Positions 15,314 through 23,612 are shown, counted from the first letter of the stretch. The stretch is DNA of 64,000 nt from Gaiella sp038230035 (GCA_038230035.1 JBBRNX010000016.1:16101-80100), one strand, 5' to 3'. Notes: a model not told the origin generated them from the letters alone. Numbers and translations: made by a program.

Positions 15314-16601
15314 TTCGGCAGCCCCACTCAGCGGCGAAGCTCTCGCCGCCGAGCTCGTCCGCCTCGTGACGTGTGGTTCGGTGGACGACGGGAAGTCGAC
15401 GCTGATCGGCCGGCTGCTCTACGACACGAAGCAGATCTTCGTCGACCAGATGGAGCACATCGAGGAGACAAGTGAGCGCCGCGGCGACGGCTACGTCAAC
15501 CTCGCTCTCCTCACCGACGGCCTCCGCGCCGAGCGCGAGCAAGGAATCACGATCGACGTCGCGTACCGCGGGTTCGTGACGCCGAAGCGCCGGTTCCAGC
15601 TTGCCGACGCGCCCGGACACGTCCAGTACACGCGCAACATGGTCACCGGCGCATCGACCGCAGATGTCGCGATTGTCCTGCTCGACGCCCGCAAAGGTGT
15701 CGTCGAGCAGACGCGGCGCCACTCGTATCTCGCCGCGACGCTCGGCACACCGCATCTCGTCTTCGCGGTCAACAAGATGGACCTCGTCGACTTCGACGAG
15801 GCCCGGTTCCAGGAGATCGAGATCGAGCTGCGCGACCTCGCCGGCCAACTCGGCGCGAAGGACACCGCTGTAGTCCCACTGTCCGCGCTCCAAGGCGACA
15901 ACGTCGTCGAGCGCTCCGACGCGATGGCCTGGTACGACGGCCTACCGCTCCTCGCGCATCTCGAGACGGTCGAGATCGCGGGCGACCGGAACCTCGCCGA
16001 ACGACGGTTCCCGGTCCAGTGGGTGATCCGGCCGATGTCCGACGAGCACCACGACTACCGTGGCTACGCGGGCCAGGTCGCGGGCGGCATCTGGCGTGCA
16101 GGCGACGATGTTCTCGTGCTCCCGTCGGGCGCGGAGACCCGTGTCGCCGCGGTCGAGACCGTGGACGGTGCCCTCGAGTACGCGATCCCTGGCCAGTCCG
16201 TGACGATCCGGCTCGATGACCACGTCGACGTCGGGCGCGGCGATCTCCTGTGTGATCCCGCATGCCCGCCGACCGTTGCCCGGCAGCTCACGGCGACGAT
16301 CTGCTGGATGAGCGAGGCGCCCCTCCGGCCGGGCACGCGCGTCGGCGTGAAGCACACGACGCGCACGGCGCGGGCCGTCGTAGACGAGATCCCGTCGGTG
16401 CTCGACGTCACAACACTCGAGCCCGACAGCGAGCGACACGAGTTGGCGCTGAACGACATCGGCACCGTCGTCCTGCGTCTCAGCGGCCCGCTACTGGTCG
16501 ACGCGTACGCGACGAACCGCGCCACCGGCAGCTTCATCCTGATCGACGAGGCGACGAACAACACCGTCGCCGCCGGCATGGTTTTGTCCGCCGAGGCCTG
16601 A
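15297..16601 (+). CDS. cysN: Sulfate adenylyltransferase subunit 1 (GTPase)
   Basis: 434 residues from a GTG preceded by GGAGGA and nested in the end of cysD. GTPase motifs are intact: GSVDDGKSTLIGRLLYDTK (G1, about 27-45), DAPGHVQYTRNM (G3) and NKMDLVDF (G4). Elongation-factor-like beta-barrel domains follow. GTP hydrolysis by CysN drives adenylation of sulfate by CysD. It ends at about residue 434 with no C-terminal APS kinase domain, so this is not a CysNC fusion. That fits the Fe-S APS reductase encoded upstream. Confidence 0.93.
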   Translation: MSATSDSAAPLSGEALAAELVRLVTCGSVDDGKSTLIGRLLYDTKQIFVDQMEHIEETSERRGDGYVNLALLTDGLRAEREQGITIDVAYRGFVTPKRRFQLADAPGHVQYTRNMVTGASTADVAIVLLDARKGVVEQTRRHSYLAATLGTPHLVFAVNKMDLVDFDEARFQEIEIELRDLAGQLGAKDTAVVPLSALQGDNVVERSDAMAWYDGLPLLAHLETVEIAGDRNLAERRFPVQWVIRPMSDEHHDYRGYAGQVAGGIWRAGDDVLVLPSGAETRVAAVETVDGALEYAIPGQSVTIRLDDHVDVGRGDLLCDPACPPTVARQLTATICWMSEAPLRPGTRVGVKHTTRTARAVVDEIPSVLDVTTLEPDSERHELALNDIGTVVLRLSGPLLVDAYATNRATGSFILIDEATNNTVAAGMVLSAEA

Positions 16602-16621
16602 CGTCACACTCCGGCATGGGC

Positions 16622-16653
16622 CAGTGATCAGTTCACCGTGAAACCGATCACTG
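16622..16653. terminator. Nested palindrome at the cysN / membrane-protein convergent junction
   Basis: CAGTGATC (16622-16629) pairs perfectly with GATCACTG (16646-16653), and inside it TTCAC (16632-16636) pairs with GTGAA (16638-16642) around one base. It lies 20 bases after the cysN stop and covers the stop of the opposing gene at 16628. There is no T-run, so a factor-independent terminator is uncertain, but the position suits transcript-end protection in both directions. Confidence 0.4.
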
Positions 16654-16999
16654 CGATAAGCGAGCCGACGCACGCGAAGCTCGATACGGCTAGTCCAGCA
16701 CGCGTCCAACCAGGAGCGCCTCGCACGACGGCGACAACCACGACGAGAGCACCAAGTAGGTCGAGCGCGATCGCGACAGCGTAAAGCGTGTGCGCCCCAC
16801 CGTTGTACCGAACCCAGCGGCTCGTGCCGTCGCCGACGTATGAGTCCTCACCGAACACGTAGATCGTCATGAGGACCGCCGCCGCGAGAGGGACGCCGGC
16901 CACGAGCGCCGTGCGTGGCGACTGCATCAGCCGCCGAGGCGCAAACAACGTGATGGCGAGTGTGACGGTCGCGCCTACGAGAAGCAAGATTCCAGGCAT
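16628..16999 (-). CDS. Small four-helix membrane protein of unknown function
   Basis: 123 residues, about four hydrophobic segments: MPGILLLVGATVTLAIT, LVAGVPLAAAVLMTIYVFG, LYAVAIALDLLGALVVVV and LAVSSFACVGSLIAVIGF. One loop between segments two and three carries EDSYVGDGTSRWVRYNGG, likely outside. I do not recognise a family. It converges on cysN and lies 33 bases after the phosphosulfolactate synthase stop region in the opposite gene order, so it may be the last gene of the 20520-17033 operon or independent. Confidence 0.55.
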   Translation of the reverse strand: MPGILLLVGATVTLAITLFAPRRLMQSPRTALVAGVPLAAAVLMTIYVFGEDSYVGDGTSRWVRYNGGAHTLYAVAIALDLLGALVVVVAVVRGAPGWTRAGLAVSSFACVGSLIAVIGFTVN

Positions 17000-17032
17000 C
17001 GGTCCGCGATTGTGTTCGCGACGCCCGGCGAT

Positions 17033-17830
17033 CTAGGTCGTAGTCGACGCGGCCTGTTCGCCAGCGACGAGGATCTCCTTTAGCGTGTCACCGCGCAGAC
17101 CGAGCCTGAGCGTCTCGAGTGGGATCACCTCGTCAGGCGGGATGTTGCCGACGTTCACGTTCGGGCCGAACTGCTTCACGAACCAGGCCTGCGACGCCTT
17201 CGTCGGCGCCTCGAAGATCAGGTCCTCGATCGAGACCTCGTGCGCGATCTCGTCGATCAGCCCGGTGCGCATGTCGCCGTCCTTGCGGAAGATGCCGGCT
17301 GTGCCGCCCTCGCGCGCCTCGGTGATCACCTTCCAAGCACCGGCCTCCAGCTCCTCCTTGATCCACTCGACCCACTGGTACGGCGCGTATACGACATCGG
17401 AATCCTTCGAGCCGACCTCGGAGAGCACGGTGAAGTCGCGGGCAAAGTCGCGGATCAGCTCGAGCTTCTGATCACGCGGAATGTCGACCGTGCCGTCCGA
17501 GATCTCGACGTGCGCGAAGCGGTGCTCGATGAGCCATGCCTTGAACTCGTCCATCTTGCCCTTCGCGTAGACGGCCTCGAACAGCGTCCCGCCGCACACC
17601 ACCGGTGTCTCGAAGTGCCGGTAGAGCGCGATCTTCTTCTCGAGGTTGTTCGTGACGTAGCTCGTGCCCCAGCCGAACTTGACGATGTCGACAAAGGCGC
17701 CGGCCGTGTCGAACATCCCCTCGATGTCGCGCGTATGCATCCCTTTGTCCATCACATGGGTGAGGCCGTTTTCGCGGGGTTTTCCAGGACGACTCGGGAC
17801 GCCGAGCCAGCCATCCTCAAAGCCGGGCAT
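17033..17830 (-). CDS. comA: Phosphosulfolactate synthase (ComA family)
   Basis: 265 residues. Adds sulfite to phosphoenolpyruvate to give (R)-2-phospho-3-sulfolactate, the first committed step to sulfolactate and coenzyme M-type sulfonates. The TIM-barrel family motifs are clear: VDIVKFGWGTSYV near residue 48 with the catalytic Lys, VVCGGTLFEAVYA, FAHVEISDGTVDIP, FTVLSEVGSKD and VNVGNIPPDEVIPLETLRLGL. The gene overlaps the fumarase beta gene by 14 bases. No ComB phosphatase or ComC dehydrogenase is in the window. Sulfite would come from the APS reductase a few genes away. Confidence 0.85.
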   Translation of the reverse strand: MPGFEDGWLGVPSRPGKPRENGLTHVMDKGMHTRDIEGMFDTAGAFVDIVKFGWGTSYVTNNLEKKIALYRHFETPVVCGGTLFEAVYAKGKMDEFKAWLIEHRFAHVEISDGTVDIPRDQKLELIRDFARDFTVLSEVGSKDSDVVYAPYQWVEWIKEELEAGAWKVITEAREGGTAGIFRKDGDMRTGLIDEIAHEVSIEDLIFEAPTKASQAWFVKQFGPNVNVGNIPPDEVIPLETLRLGLRGDTLKEILVAGEQAASTTT

Positions 17831-18419
17831 AGAGCTCCTTCAGCTTGTCTTGGGCACGGGCCTGCACGTCGTGGTAGAGCGAACCGCCGTGGGCGTCGAT
17901 GCCGACGATCAGCGGCCCGAAGTCCTTGACACGGAACTTCCAGAGGCACTCGGGCATCAGCTCCTCCCACATCACCTCTTCGATCTCCTCGATCTGCGTC
18001 GTCTCGAGCGCGGCCGCTCCGCCGACGATCGCGAAGTAGACCATCCCGAGCCGCCGCATCGGCTCGATCGCCTCGTCGGGGAAGCCGCCCTTGCCGCAGA
18101 TCGCACGCACGCCGTACTGCTCGCCGAGCGGCTCGGTGAAGCGCACCATCCGCGCGGACGTGGTCGTGCCGATGCAGACCTTCTCGTACTTTCCCCTGCC
18201 TTCAGAATCAGTGCCGAGCTTCCGCACGCCGGGCGCCGTGTGGAGGAGGAACGCGCCAGTGAGATCCATCGGCGACTCGACACCCTCGTCGAAGATCCGG
18301 ATCTGCGTCCGGTCGCGGATCCCGATGATGTGCCCCTGCACCGTGACCTCATCGCCTGCGCGCAGCTTCAGGATCTCGGCCGGATCGGTGATCGGGAACG
18401 TGACCTCGTGGCTGGCCAT
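17817..18419 (-). CDS. Class I fumarate hydratase, beta (C-terminal) subunit
   Basis: 200 residues. ATG overlaps the stop of the alpha subunit by one base (TGATG). VTVQGHIIGIRDRTQIRIF, FLLHTAPGVRK, CIGTTTSARM and ICGKGGFPDEAI are conserved in the C-terminal domain of class I fumarases and L-tartrate dehydratases. KDFGPLIVGIDAHGGSLY is near the C-terminus. It forms a heteromer with the alpha subunit to interconvert fumarate and malate. Tartrate or a malate analogue cannot be excluded as substrate, especially with ComA encoded next. Confidence 0.85.
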   Translation of the reverse strand: MASHEVTFPITDPAEILKLRAGDEVTVQGHIIGIRDRTQIRIFDEGVESPMDLTGAFLLHTAPGVRKLGTDSEGRGKYEKVCIGTTTSARMVRFTEPLGEQYGVRAICGKGGFPDEAIEPMRRLGMVYFAIVGGAAALETTQIEEIEEVMWEELMPECLWKFRVKDFGPLIVGIDAHGGSLYHDVQARAQDKLKELYARL

Positions 18420-19318
18420 CAAAACTCCCGGTCGAAGTCGATGGTGCCGTCGGCTGCAATGTGGGCCGACGCGCGGCGCGCCGCCCAGCACTGGTAGTTC
18501 ACAGCCACCGGGTTCAGGGTCATGTGCGTGTCCGCGTGCTCGATGTGACACTGCAGGACCGTGACGTCGCCGCCGAGGCCCATCGGGCCGATGCCGGTCT
18601 CGTTGAGCAGCCCGTAGAGCTCGTCCTCGAGCTCCGCGACGATCGGATCGGAGTTTCGCGTACCCACCGGCCGCGCAATGGCCTCTTTCGCGAGGTACAT
18701 GGCGTAGTCGGCCGAGCCGCCGATGCCGACACCCACGATTCCCGGCGGGCACGGCTTCCCGCCTGCCCCGACGATGGACTCGAGCACGAACTGCTTGATC
18801 CCCTTCACGCCGTCGGCGGGCACGCACATCTTCAGGAAGCTCATGTTCTCGGAGCCTGAGCCCTTCGGTACGCACTTCACGTCGAGCCCGTCCCAGTCCG
18901 GGATGAACTCCCAGTGCACGATCGGCAGGCGGTAGCCGATGTTCGGCCCGGTGTTCTCGCGCGTGATCGTGTGCACGGCGTTCGAGCGCAACGGATGCTC
19001 GATCGTTGCGCGCGCCGTTCCCGCCTTCAGCGACGCGTAGATCCGCGCCGGATGAAGCGGGAAGTGCTCGCCGACACGGCAGGTGTAGACGGCGATACCG
19101 GTGTCCTGGCAGACAAGGTTCTTCTGCTCGTCCGCGATCGACACGTTCTTGTGAATGATGTCGAGCACCCGTATGCCCGTCACCGAGGTCTCACGGTCAC
19201 GCGCTGCGGCAAGCGCATCGCGGAGATCCTGCGGGATGTCCTTCAGCGCCCAGACATAGAGGTGCGCTGCCGCATCCTCGACGGCTCCTGCCAGATCTGT
19301 GGTCACTGCGGTGCTCAT
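18419..19318 (-). CDS. Class I fumarate hydratase, alpha (Fe-S) subunit
   Basis: 299 residues from ATG 19318, overlapping the flavoprotein stop (ATGA). Three Cys in conserved settings, KNLVCQDTGIAVY, GGKPCPPGIVGVGIGG and VLQCHIEHADTHM, are the ligands of the labile [4Fe-4S] cluster that binds substrate. FEFIPDWD-type and GSGSENMSFLKM segments also match. This is the oxygen-sensitive two-subunit class, common in anaerobes and some actinobacteria. The upstream open frame to 19624 is out of family and discarded. Confidence 0.87.
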   Translation of the reverse strand: MSTAVTTDLAGAVEDAAAHLYVWALKDIPQDLRDALAAARDRETSVTGIRVLDIIHKNVSIADEQKNLVCQDTGIAVYTCRVGEHFPLHPARIYASLKAGTARATIEHPLRSNAVHTITRENTGPNIGYRLPIVHWEFIPDWDGLDVKCVPKGSGSENMSFLKMCVPADGVKGIKQFVLESIVGAGGKPCPPGIVGVGIGGSADYAMYLAKEAIARPVGTRNSDPIVAELEDELYGLLNETGIGPMGLGGDVTVLQCHIEHADTHMTLNPVAVNYQCWAARRASAHIAADGTIDFDREF

Positions 19319-20520
19319 ACGCTCGCCCTTTCCGCTGCAACTCGTCCGGCGCGACGGCCGAACACGCAGCACTCGAGCAGGGAGTTTCCCATCATCCGGT
19401 TGCGGCCGTGTGTCCCACCCGCGATCTCGCCACAGGCGAACAGGCCGTCGAGCGTCGTCTCGCCGTGCTCGTCGATCACGAGACCGCCGTTCTGGTAGTG
19501 GAGCACGGGGTACGTGTAGAGCTTCTCGCGCAACGGGTCGATGCCCCCGGCTCGGTACCGCCGAAGCATGTACGGGAGCGACACGTCTGCGTCGGCCTCG
19601 GGAATCCTGGTCGTATCGAGCCACACTGCCGGGCGCCCGTCCTCCGTCGTCACACCCCGCCCAGCTTCGACCTCGTCGAAGATCGCCTGCGACACCGCGT
19701 CGCGCGGTCCGAGTGAGTCGGTGAACTCCTCACCATCCGCATTGAGCAGCACCGCACCGTACGCGCGCGTCGTCTCGGGAATCGAGTACCCCTGCATCGT
19801 CGCCGGCCAGGCGCCGCCGTTCGGGTGGTACTGGAGCGCGTCGAGGTCGCGCGCCTCGGCGCCAAGGTCGAGCGCGATCTTCGTCACCTCGCCCGTCGCG
19901 TTCGGATGGTTCGTCGAGAGCTCTCCGCGAGTTTCCGCCTCCGCAAAGCAGCGGCCGCCAGCCGCCAGGACGACCGTGCCGGCGTCGATCTGTACCGACT
20001 CGCCGCCCTTTGTCGAGCACGTGGCACGCCAGCCGTTCTCCACCGGCTCGAGGGCCACGAGCGGGTGGTTGGGCAACTCCGCGCCACCGCCGGCCTCGAA
20101 CCCTTCGCGCAGCGCCTTCGTGATGGCATGGCCGGTGCGGTCGCCGACCTGCAACAGCCGCTTGCGCGACGCACCGCCGCAGCGGGCGAGTCTGTAGCCG
20201 CCGTTCTCATGGTTGAACTCGACGCCGAGCTCTTCGAGCCAGTGAATCGCAGACGGCGCCTCGGACGTCAAAACCTCAACAAGACGCTGATTCGCGGTCT
20301 CGTGCGAGCTCTTCCAGACGTCGGCCGCATGCAGCTCGGGTGAGTCGTCCTCTCCGAACGCTGCCTGAATGCCGCCCTGCGCTTTCGCAGAGTTGCACGC
20401 CTGGATCGAACCTTTCGTCGCAAGGGCCACACGCGCACCGGCTGTCTCGGCGGAAAGCGCCGCGGCGAGACCGGAAGCACCGCTCCCGATCACGAGGACA
20501 TCGAACGATTGGCGGGCCAT
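19315..20520 (-). CDS. FAD-dependent flavoprotein, fumarate reductase/succinate dehydrogenase/L-aspartate oxidase family
   Basis: 401 residues. FDVLVIGSGASGLAAALSAE (about 6-25) binds FAD. KGSIQACNSAKAQGGIQAAF is the substrate-loop signature of the FrdA/SdhA/NadB family. The His of LQYHPNGGAWPAT, an Arg-rich RNRMMGNSLLECCVFGRR end and GGLVIDEHGETTLDGLFACGEIAG complete it. It is shorter than SdhA or NadB and lacks their C-terminal helical domain. No iron-sulfur or membrane subunit is adjacent, so it is probably a soluble oxidase or reductase of a dicarboxylate. Start ATG 20520 has TACTCT seven bases upstream. First gene of the fumarase-ComA operon. Confidence 0.8.
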   Translation of the reverse strand: MARQSFDVLVIGSGASGLAAALSAETAGARVALATKGSIQACNSAKAQGGIQAAFGEDDSPELHAADVWKSSHETANQRLVEVLTSEAPSAIHWLEELGVEFNHENGGYRLARCGGASRKRLLQVGDRTGHAITKALREGFEAGGGAELPNHPLVALEPVENGWRATCSTKGGESVQIDAGTVVLAAGGRCFAEAETRGELSTNHPNATGEVTKIALDLGAEARDLDALQYHPNGGAWPATMQGYSIPETTRAYGAVLLNADGEEFTDSLGPRDAVSQAIFDEVEAGRGVTTEDGRPAVWLDTTRIPEADADVSLPYMLRRYRAGGIDPLREKLYTYPVLHYQNGGLVIDEHGETTLDGLFACGEIAGGTHGRNRMMGNSLLECCVFGRRAGRVAAERASV

Positions 20521-20527
20521 CGCGCTC

Positions 20528-20533
20528 AGAGTA
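20528..20533 (-). promoter_or_regulatory. -10 box TACTCT of the flavoprotein-fumarase-comA operon
   Basis: On the minus strand TACTCT is seven bases before ATG 20520, giving a transcript with at most one untranslated base. A TAATC/GATTA inverted repeat lies further upstream at 20547-20561. Confidence 0.4.
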
Positions 20534-20680
20534 CCAGCCGAAACGCTAATCCTCACGATTATCAGACCTTATTCGACGGGGCAACGACGCGACCGTCCCG
20601 CAGGCTTCGCCATACTTCCCGCGAACGTACTCCCGGGGGCGGGCAGGCCCTCCAGCCACCGAACGAAAGGGACTACCCCC

Positions 20681-20929
20681 GTGAACACACGCTCGCCACT
20701 CGTTGCCGGCCTCGTCGCCGTAGCCGGCGTTGCACTTATCATCATCGCGATCGTCTATTGGGCGGAGCCCGCAAGCTCGCTTCCGTCGTTCTTCCCGGGT
20801 CACGTCGGCAAGCAGGCAGCTGAAGCCGGCCACCACCACGTCAAGCACGGCATCGCGGCGTTCTTCGTCGGCCTGGCCGCCCTCGTCTTCGCGTGGTTCC
20901 AGACGGGGAAGAAGAAGTCGGCTGCGTGA
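20681..20929 (+). CDS. Small two-helix membrane protein of unknown function
   Basis: 82 residues from a GTG with an AAAGG site upstream. Segment one is LVAGLVAVAGVALIIIAIVYW, segment two is GIAAFFVGLAALVFAWF. Between them is a His-rich loop GHVGKQAAEAGHHHVKHG that could bind metal. The C-terminus is basic (TGKKKSAA). The stop overlaps the uppP GTG, so the two are coupled. I know no named family; a helper for undecaprenyl phosphate recycling is a guess from context. Confidence 0.65.
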   Translation: MNTRSPLVAGLVAVAGVALIIIAIVYWAEPASSLPSFFPGHVGKQAAEAGHHHVKHGIAAFFVGLAALVFAWFQTGKKKSAA

Positions 20930-21798
20930 TCGTCGCCTCGCTGATCTCCTACGCGCAGGCGATCGTGCTCGGCTTGCTCCAGGGCGTCTCGGAGCTCTTC
21001 CCGATCTCGAGCCTCGGGCACAGCGTGATCCTGCCGAGGCTCCTCGGGTGGAACATCCACCAGAACGACCCGTACTTCCTCTCGTTTCTGGTCGCGACCC
21101 ACCTCGCCACGGCGATCGTTCTGCTGCTGTTCTTCTGGCGTGACTGGGTGAGGATCGTGAAAGGGATGGGCCGCAGCCTGCGTGACCGCGGCATCGCGCC
21201 CGACGACCACGATGCCAAGCTCGGCTGGCTGCTCGTGGTCGGCACCATCCCGGCCGGCATTCTCGGGCTTCTGCTCGAACACTCGCTGCGCCGTGTGTTC
21301 GCTTCGGCCGAATCGGCGGCGATCTTCCTGATGCTGAACGGCTTCCTGCTCTACGGCGCCGAACGGCTCCGCCGCCGCGCACCCCAGACTGAGGGCGACG
21401 ACGACGCGCGTCTTGCGAAGCAACTCGGTTTCCCGGCCGCCTTCGGGATCGGGGCTGCGCAGGCGCTCGCACTGATCCCCGGCTTCTCTCGTGCAGGCGC
21501 GACGATGGGCGGGGGCCTGCTCGCCGGACTATCGAACCGCGACGCAGCCCGCTTCACGTTCCTCCTCGCGACACCGATCATCGGAGCGGCAGCGATCCTC
21601 AAGCTGCCCGAGCTCTTCGGCCCGAACGGCGACGGCGTGCGCGGCCAGGCGCTCGTCGGCTCGCTCTGCTCCGGAGTGACCGCGTACTTCGCGGTGCGCT
21701 TCCTGTTGCGCTTCTTCGAGACGAATCGCCTGACGCCGTTCGCGCTCTACTGCGGCATCGCAGGCGCGATCTGTGCTGCTGTGATCCCCTTCCTGTAG
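20926..21798 (+). CDS. uppP: Undecaprenyl-diphosphate phosphatase
   Basis: 290 residues from a GTG at 20926 overlapping the previous stop. Recycles the lipid carrier of cell-wall and glycan precursors by removing one phosphate from undecaprenyl pyrophosphate. The two inverted-repeat catalytic loops are recognisable: LGLLQGVSELFPISSLGH (about 11-28), with the Glu, Ser-Ser and His, and LIPGFSRAGATMGGGLLAG. The usual reading is EGLTEFLPVSSTGH and PGTSRSGAT, so a few positions deviate. About eight membrane segments are present. It supports the many glycan genes in the window. Confidence 0.9.
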   Translation: MIVASLISYAQAIVLGLLQGVSELFPISSLGHSVILPRLLGWNIHQNDPYFLSFLVATHLATAIVLLLFFWRDWVRIVKGMGRSLRDRGIAPDDHDAKLGWLLVVGTIPAGILGLLLEHSLRRVFASAESAAIFLMLNGFLLYGAERLRRRAPQTEGDDDARLAKQLGFPAAFGIGAAQALALIPGFSRAGATMGGGLLAGLSNRDAARFTFLLATPIIGAAAILKLPELFGPNGDGVRGQALVGSLCSGVTAYFAVRFLLRFFETNRLTPFALYCGIAGAICAAVIPFL

Positions 21799-21843
21799 CC
21801 GGACGTTTTCCACCCCGAGATAGGCGTTCGAGCCTGACGTGGC

Positions 21844-21849
21844 TACACT
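21844..21849 (+). promoter_or_regulatory. -10 box TACACT of the CBS-domain gene
   Basis: TACACT ends six bases before ATG 21856, the leaderless spacing seen repeatedly in this window. No -35 is evident. Confidence 0.45.
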
Positions 21850-21855
21850 TGTGCG

Positions 21856-22242
21856 ATGGCAACCCTGTCAGACGTCATGCGCACGGAGTTCATCACCGTT
21901 GCGCCCGAGGACACGCTCGGCGAGGTCGCGGAGAAGATGACCGCGCTGAATGTCGGCTCGGTCGTCGTCAAGGACTTCGGGACGCTGATCGGCATCCTCA
22001 CGGAGCGCGATCTGCTGAAGGCGATGGCAGCACGCGTCCATTCGAGCGAGGCGCGGGTCAGGCAGTTCATGACCCTTGACCCTGTTACCGCGGCGCCCGA
22101 GATGGACTGCGAGGAAGCCGAGCAGCTGATGCTCGACCGCGGCTTCCGGCACCTGCCGATCGTCGAAGGCACCGACGTGCTCGGCGTCGTCAGCCTACGG
22201 CGGGTCGTCGCGGCCACGAAGACCGCTGCCGCTAGTACCTAG
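21856..22242 (+). CDS. Stand-alone CBS-domain pair protein
   Basis: 128 residues made of two CBS motifs. The first reads VMRTEFITVAPEDTLGEVAEKM and GTLIGILTERDLLKAM. The second reads VRQFMTLDPVTAAPEMDCEEAEQLM and LPIVEGTDVLGVVSLRRVV. CBS pairs bind adenine nucleotides or SAM and regulate partner proteins. There is no attached effector domain. Convergent with the unknown gene at 22246, only three bases apart. No partner is evident from context. Confidence 0.85.
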   Translation: MATLSDVMRTEFITVAPEDTLGEVAEKMTALNVGSVVVKDFGTLIGILTERDLLKAMAARVHSSEARVRQFMTLDPVTAAPEMDCEEAEQLMLDRGFRHLPIVEGTDVLGVVSLRRVVAATKTAAAST

Positions 22243-22245
22243 CGT

Positions 22246-22686
22246 CTAACCGCAGGCCGACACGAAGCCGGCGGTGAACGCCGTGCCCGCCTGCGAGACG
22301 GTGAGATGCAGTCTGCGTACGACGCGCACGGCCTGGGCATTCGAGCGCAGCGCGGCCATGACCTGCGCACGCGTCCCGGCGACGTCGAGCAAGGCGAGAG
22401 CACACATGGTCTTGTGGCGAGCCCCGGTGATCCAGCCGAGGGAGTAGACGTAGCGGAGCGCCGGCAGGCGATAGGGCGCTCTGGCATAGGCAGCCCGCGT
22501 GTCCGGCCCCGTGACGCCGGCCCTGCGCCCCTGGACAACGGCTTGCGATACGGCGACCGTGTTCGAGGTCACGAGGCGATCGGCCACGCGCTGCTGCAAC
22601 GTCCCGAGCGACGTGGCGAAGAGCGAGACCATCGCTGTCAGCGTTGCGAATTCGACCACCCGCACATCGTCCCGTTGGCTCGGCAT
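22246..22686 (-). CDS. Unknown protein, possible lipobox-free exported or cytoplasmic helical protein
   Basis: 146 residues. I do not recognise it. It has a hydrophobic stretch near the N-terminus (FATLTAMVSLFATSLGTL, about 13-30) that could be a weak export signal or a buried helix, then long helical-looking segments rich in Ala, Arg and Val. A conserved-looking LRYVYSLGWITGARHKTMCAL sits in the middle. Two Cys are present, one as the second-last residue (SACG). It follows the LysR gene by 32 bases on the same strand and may be co-transcribed with it. Confidence 0.5.
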   Translation of the reverse strand: MPSQRDDVRVVEFATLTAMVSLFATSLGTLQQRVADRLVTSNTVAVSQAVVQGRRAGVTGPDTRAAYARAPYRLPALRYVYSLGWITGARHKTMCALALLDVAGTRAQVMAALRSNAQAVRVVRRLHLTVSQAGTAFTAGFVSACG

Positions 22687-22718
22687 GCCGTCAAGGGCGT
22701 CTCGTCAAGGCGCGGCGT

Positions 22719-23612
22719 TCAGCCGAGGCGTTCGCGGGCGAATGCGACGAACGCCTGCGCCGCGCGTGTGGGCACGCGACCGGTTCCGCGAGCCAGCGAG
22801 ATCGTGCGCCTGGCGTCCATCCCGGCCACCCTAGCCTCGGCGAGCGTCCCTGCCTCGAGCTCTCGTTCGATCGCGGCGCGCGAGATGAACGAGATCCCGT
22901 AGCCCGCCTGAACCGCACTGCGCACCGACTCCTGCAGGCCCAGCTCGAGCTTCACGTCGAGATCGCGAAGTCTCGTCCCCAGCCGGCGCAGCTCGTCCTC
23001 GACGACGAGCCGCACGCCGGCCCCCTCTTGCATCACGATCAGCGGCTCGCCACGGAGATCGTCGAGCTCGATGGTGCGACCCGCGAAGCGATGCCCGGGC
23101 GGGCAGGCGAGGATCACCTCGTCGCGCATGAACGGCTCGAACTGAACCGCGCGATGACGGCGCGCCGCGCCGACGATGCCGAGCTCGAGATCGCGATCGG
23201 CGACGAGCTGCACGACGGTTTGCGTGTCGTGGACTTGCAGCCCGACGCGAACATCCGGGTTTGCGCGTTGAAACTCGCCGAGCAGGAGAGGGACGACGAT
23301 CGCCGCCGGTCCCGTCGACGCGCCTATCGACAGCTCGCCGCTGATCGCGCCGTCACCTTCGGCCGCGACCTGGTCGAGTAGCTGCTCTTCCAGCTGCAGC
23401 ATGCGTTGCGCTCCTCGGTAGAGCCGCCAGCCCGCCTCGGTCGGCTCGACCCGCCGTCCGGAGCGATCGAGCAACTGCGTGTCGAGGCGCTTCTCGAGCG
23501 CGCGAACCTGAAGCGAGACCGCCGGCTGGGTGACACCGAGCCGCTCCGCAGCCTGCGAGAAGCTCTTGCGCTCGACAACGGCACAGAATGCAGCTAACTG
23601 GCGCGTATCCAT
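22719..23612 (-). CDS. LysR-type transcriptional regulator
   Basis: 297 residues. Winged helix-turn-helix at the N-terminus (MDTRQLAAFCAVVERKSF, then QAAERLGVTQPAVSLQVRAL), followed by the linker helix and a periplasmic-binding-protein-like effector domain (GELSIGASTGPAAIVVPLLL). Closest in feel to the CysL/YwfK-like and CbbR-like groups, but the effector is not readable. Divergent from the DUF354 gene with 11 bases between start codons, so it very likely controls that gene and itself. TAATAT at 23619-23624 (minus strand) is its -10. Confidence 0.9.
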   Translation of the reverse strand: MDTRQLAAFCAVVERKSFSQAAERLGVTQPAVSLQVRALEKRLDTQLLDRSGRRVEPTEAGWRLYRGAQRMLQLEEQLLDQVAAEGDGAISGELSIGASTGPAAIVVPLLLGEFQRANPDVRVGLQVHDTQTVVQLVADRDLELGIVGAARRHRAVQFEPFMRDEVILACPPGHRFAGRTIELDDLRGEPLIVMQEGAGVRLVVEDELRRLGTRLRDLDVKLELGLQESVRSAVQAGYGISFISRAAIERELEAGTLAEARVAGMDARRTISLARGTGRVPTRAAQAFVAFARERLG

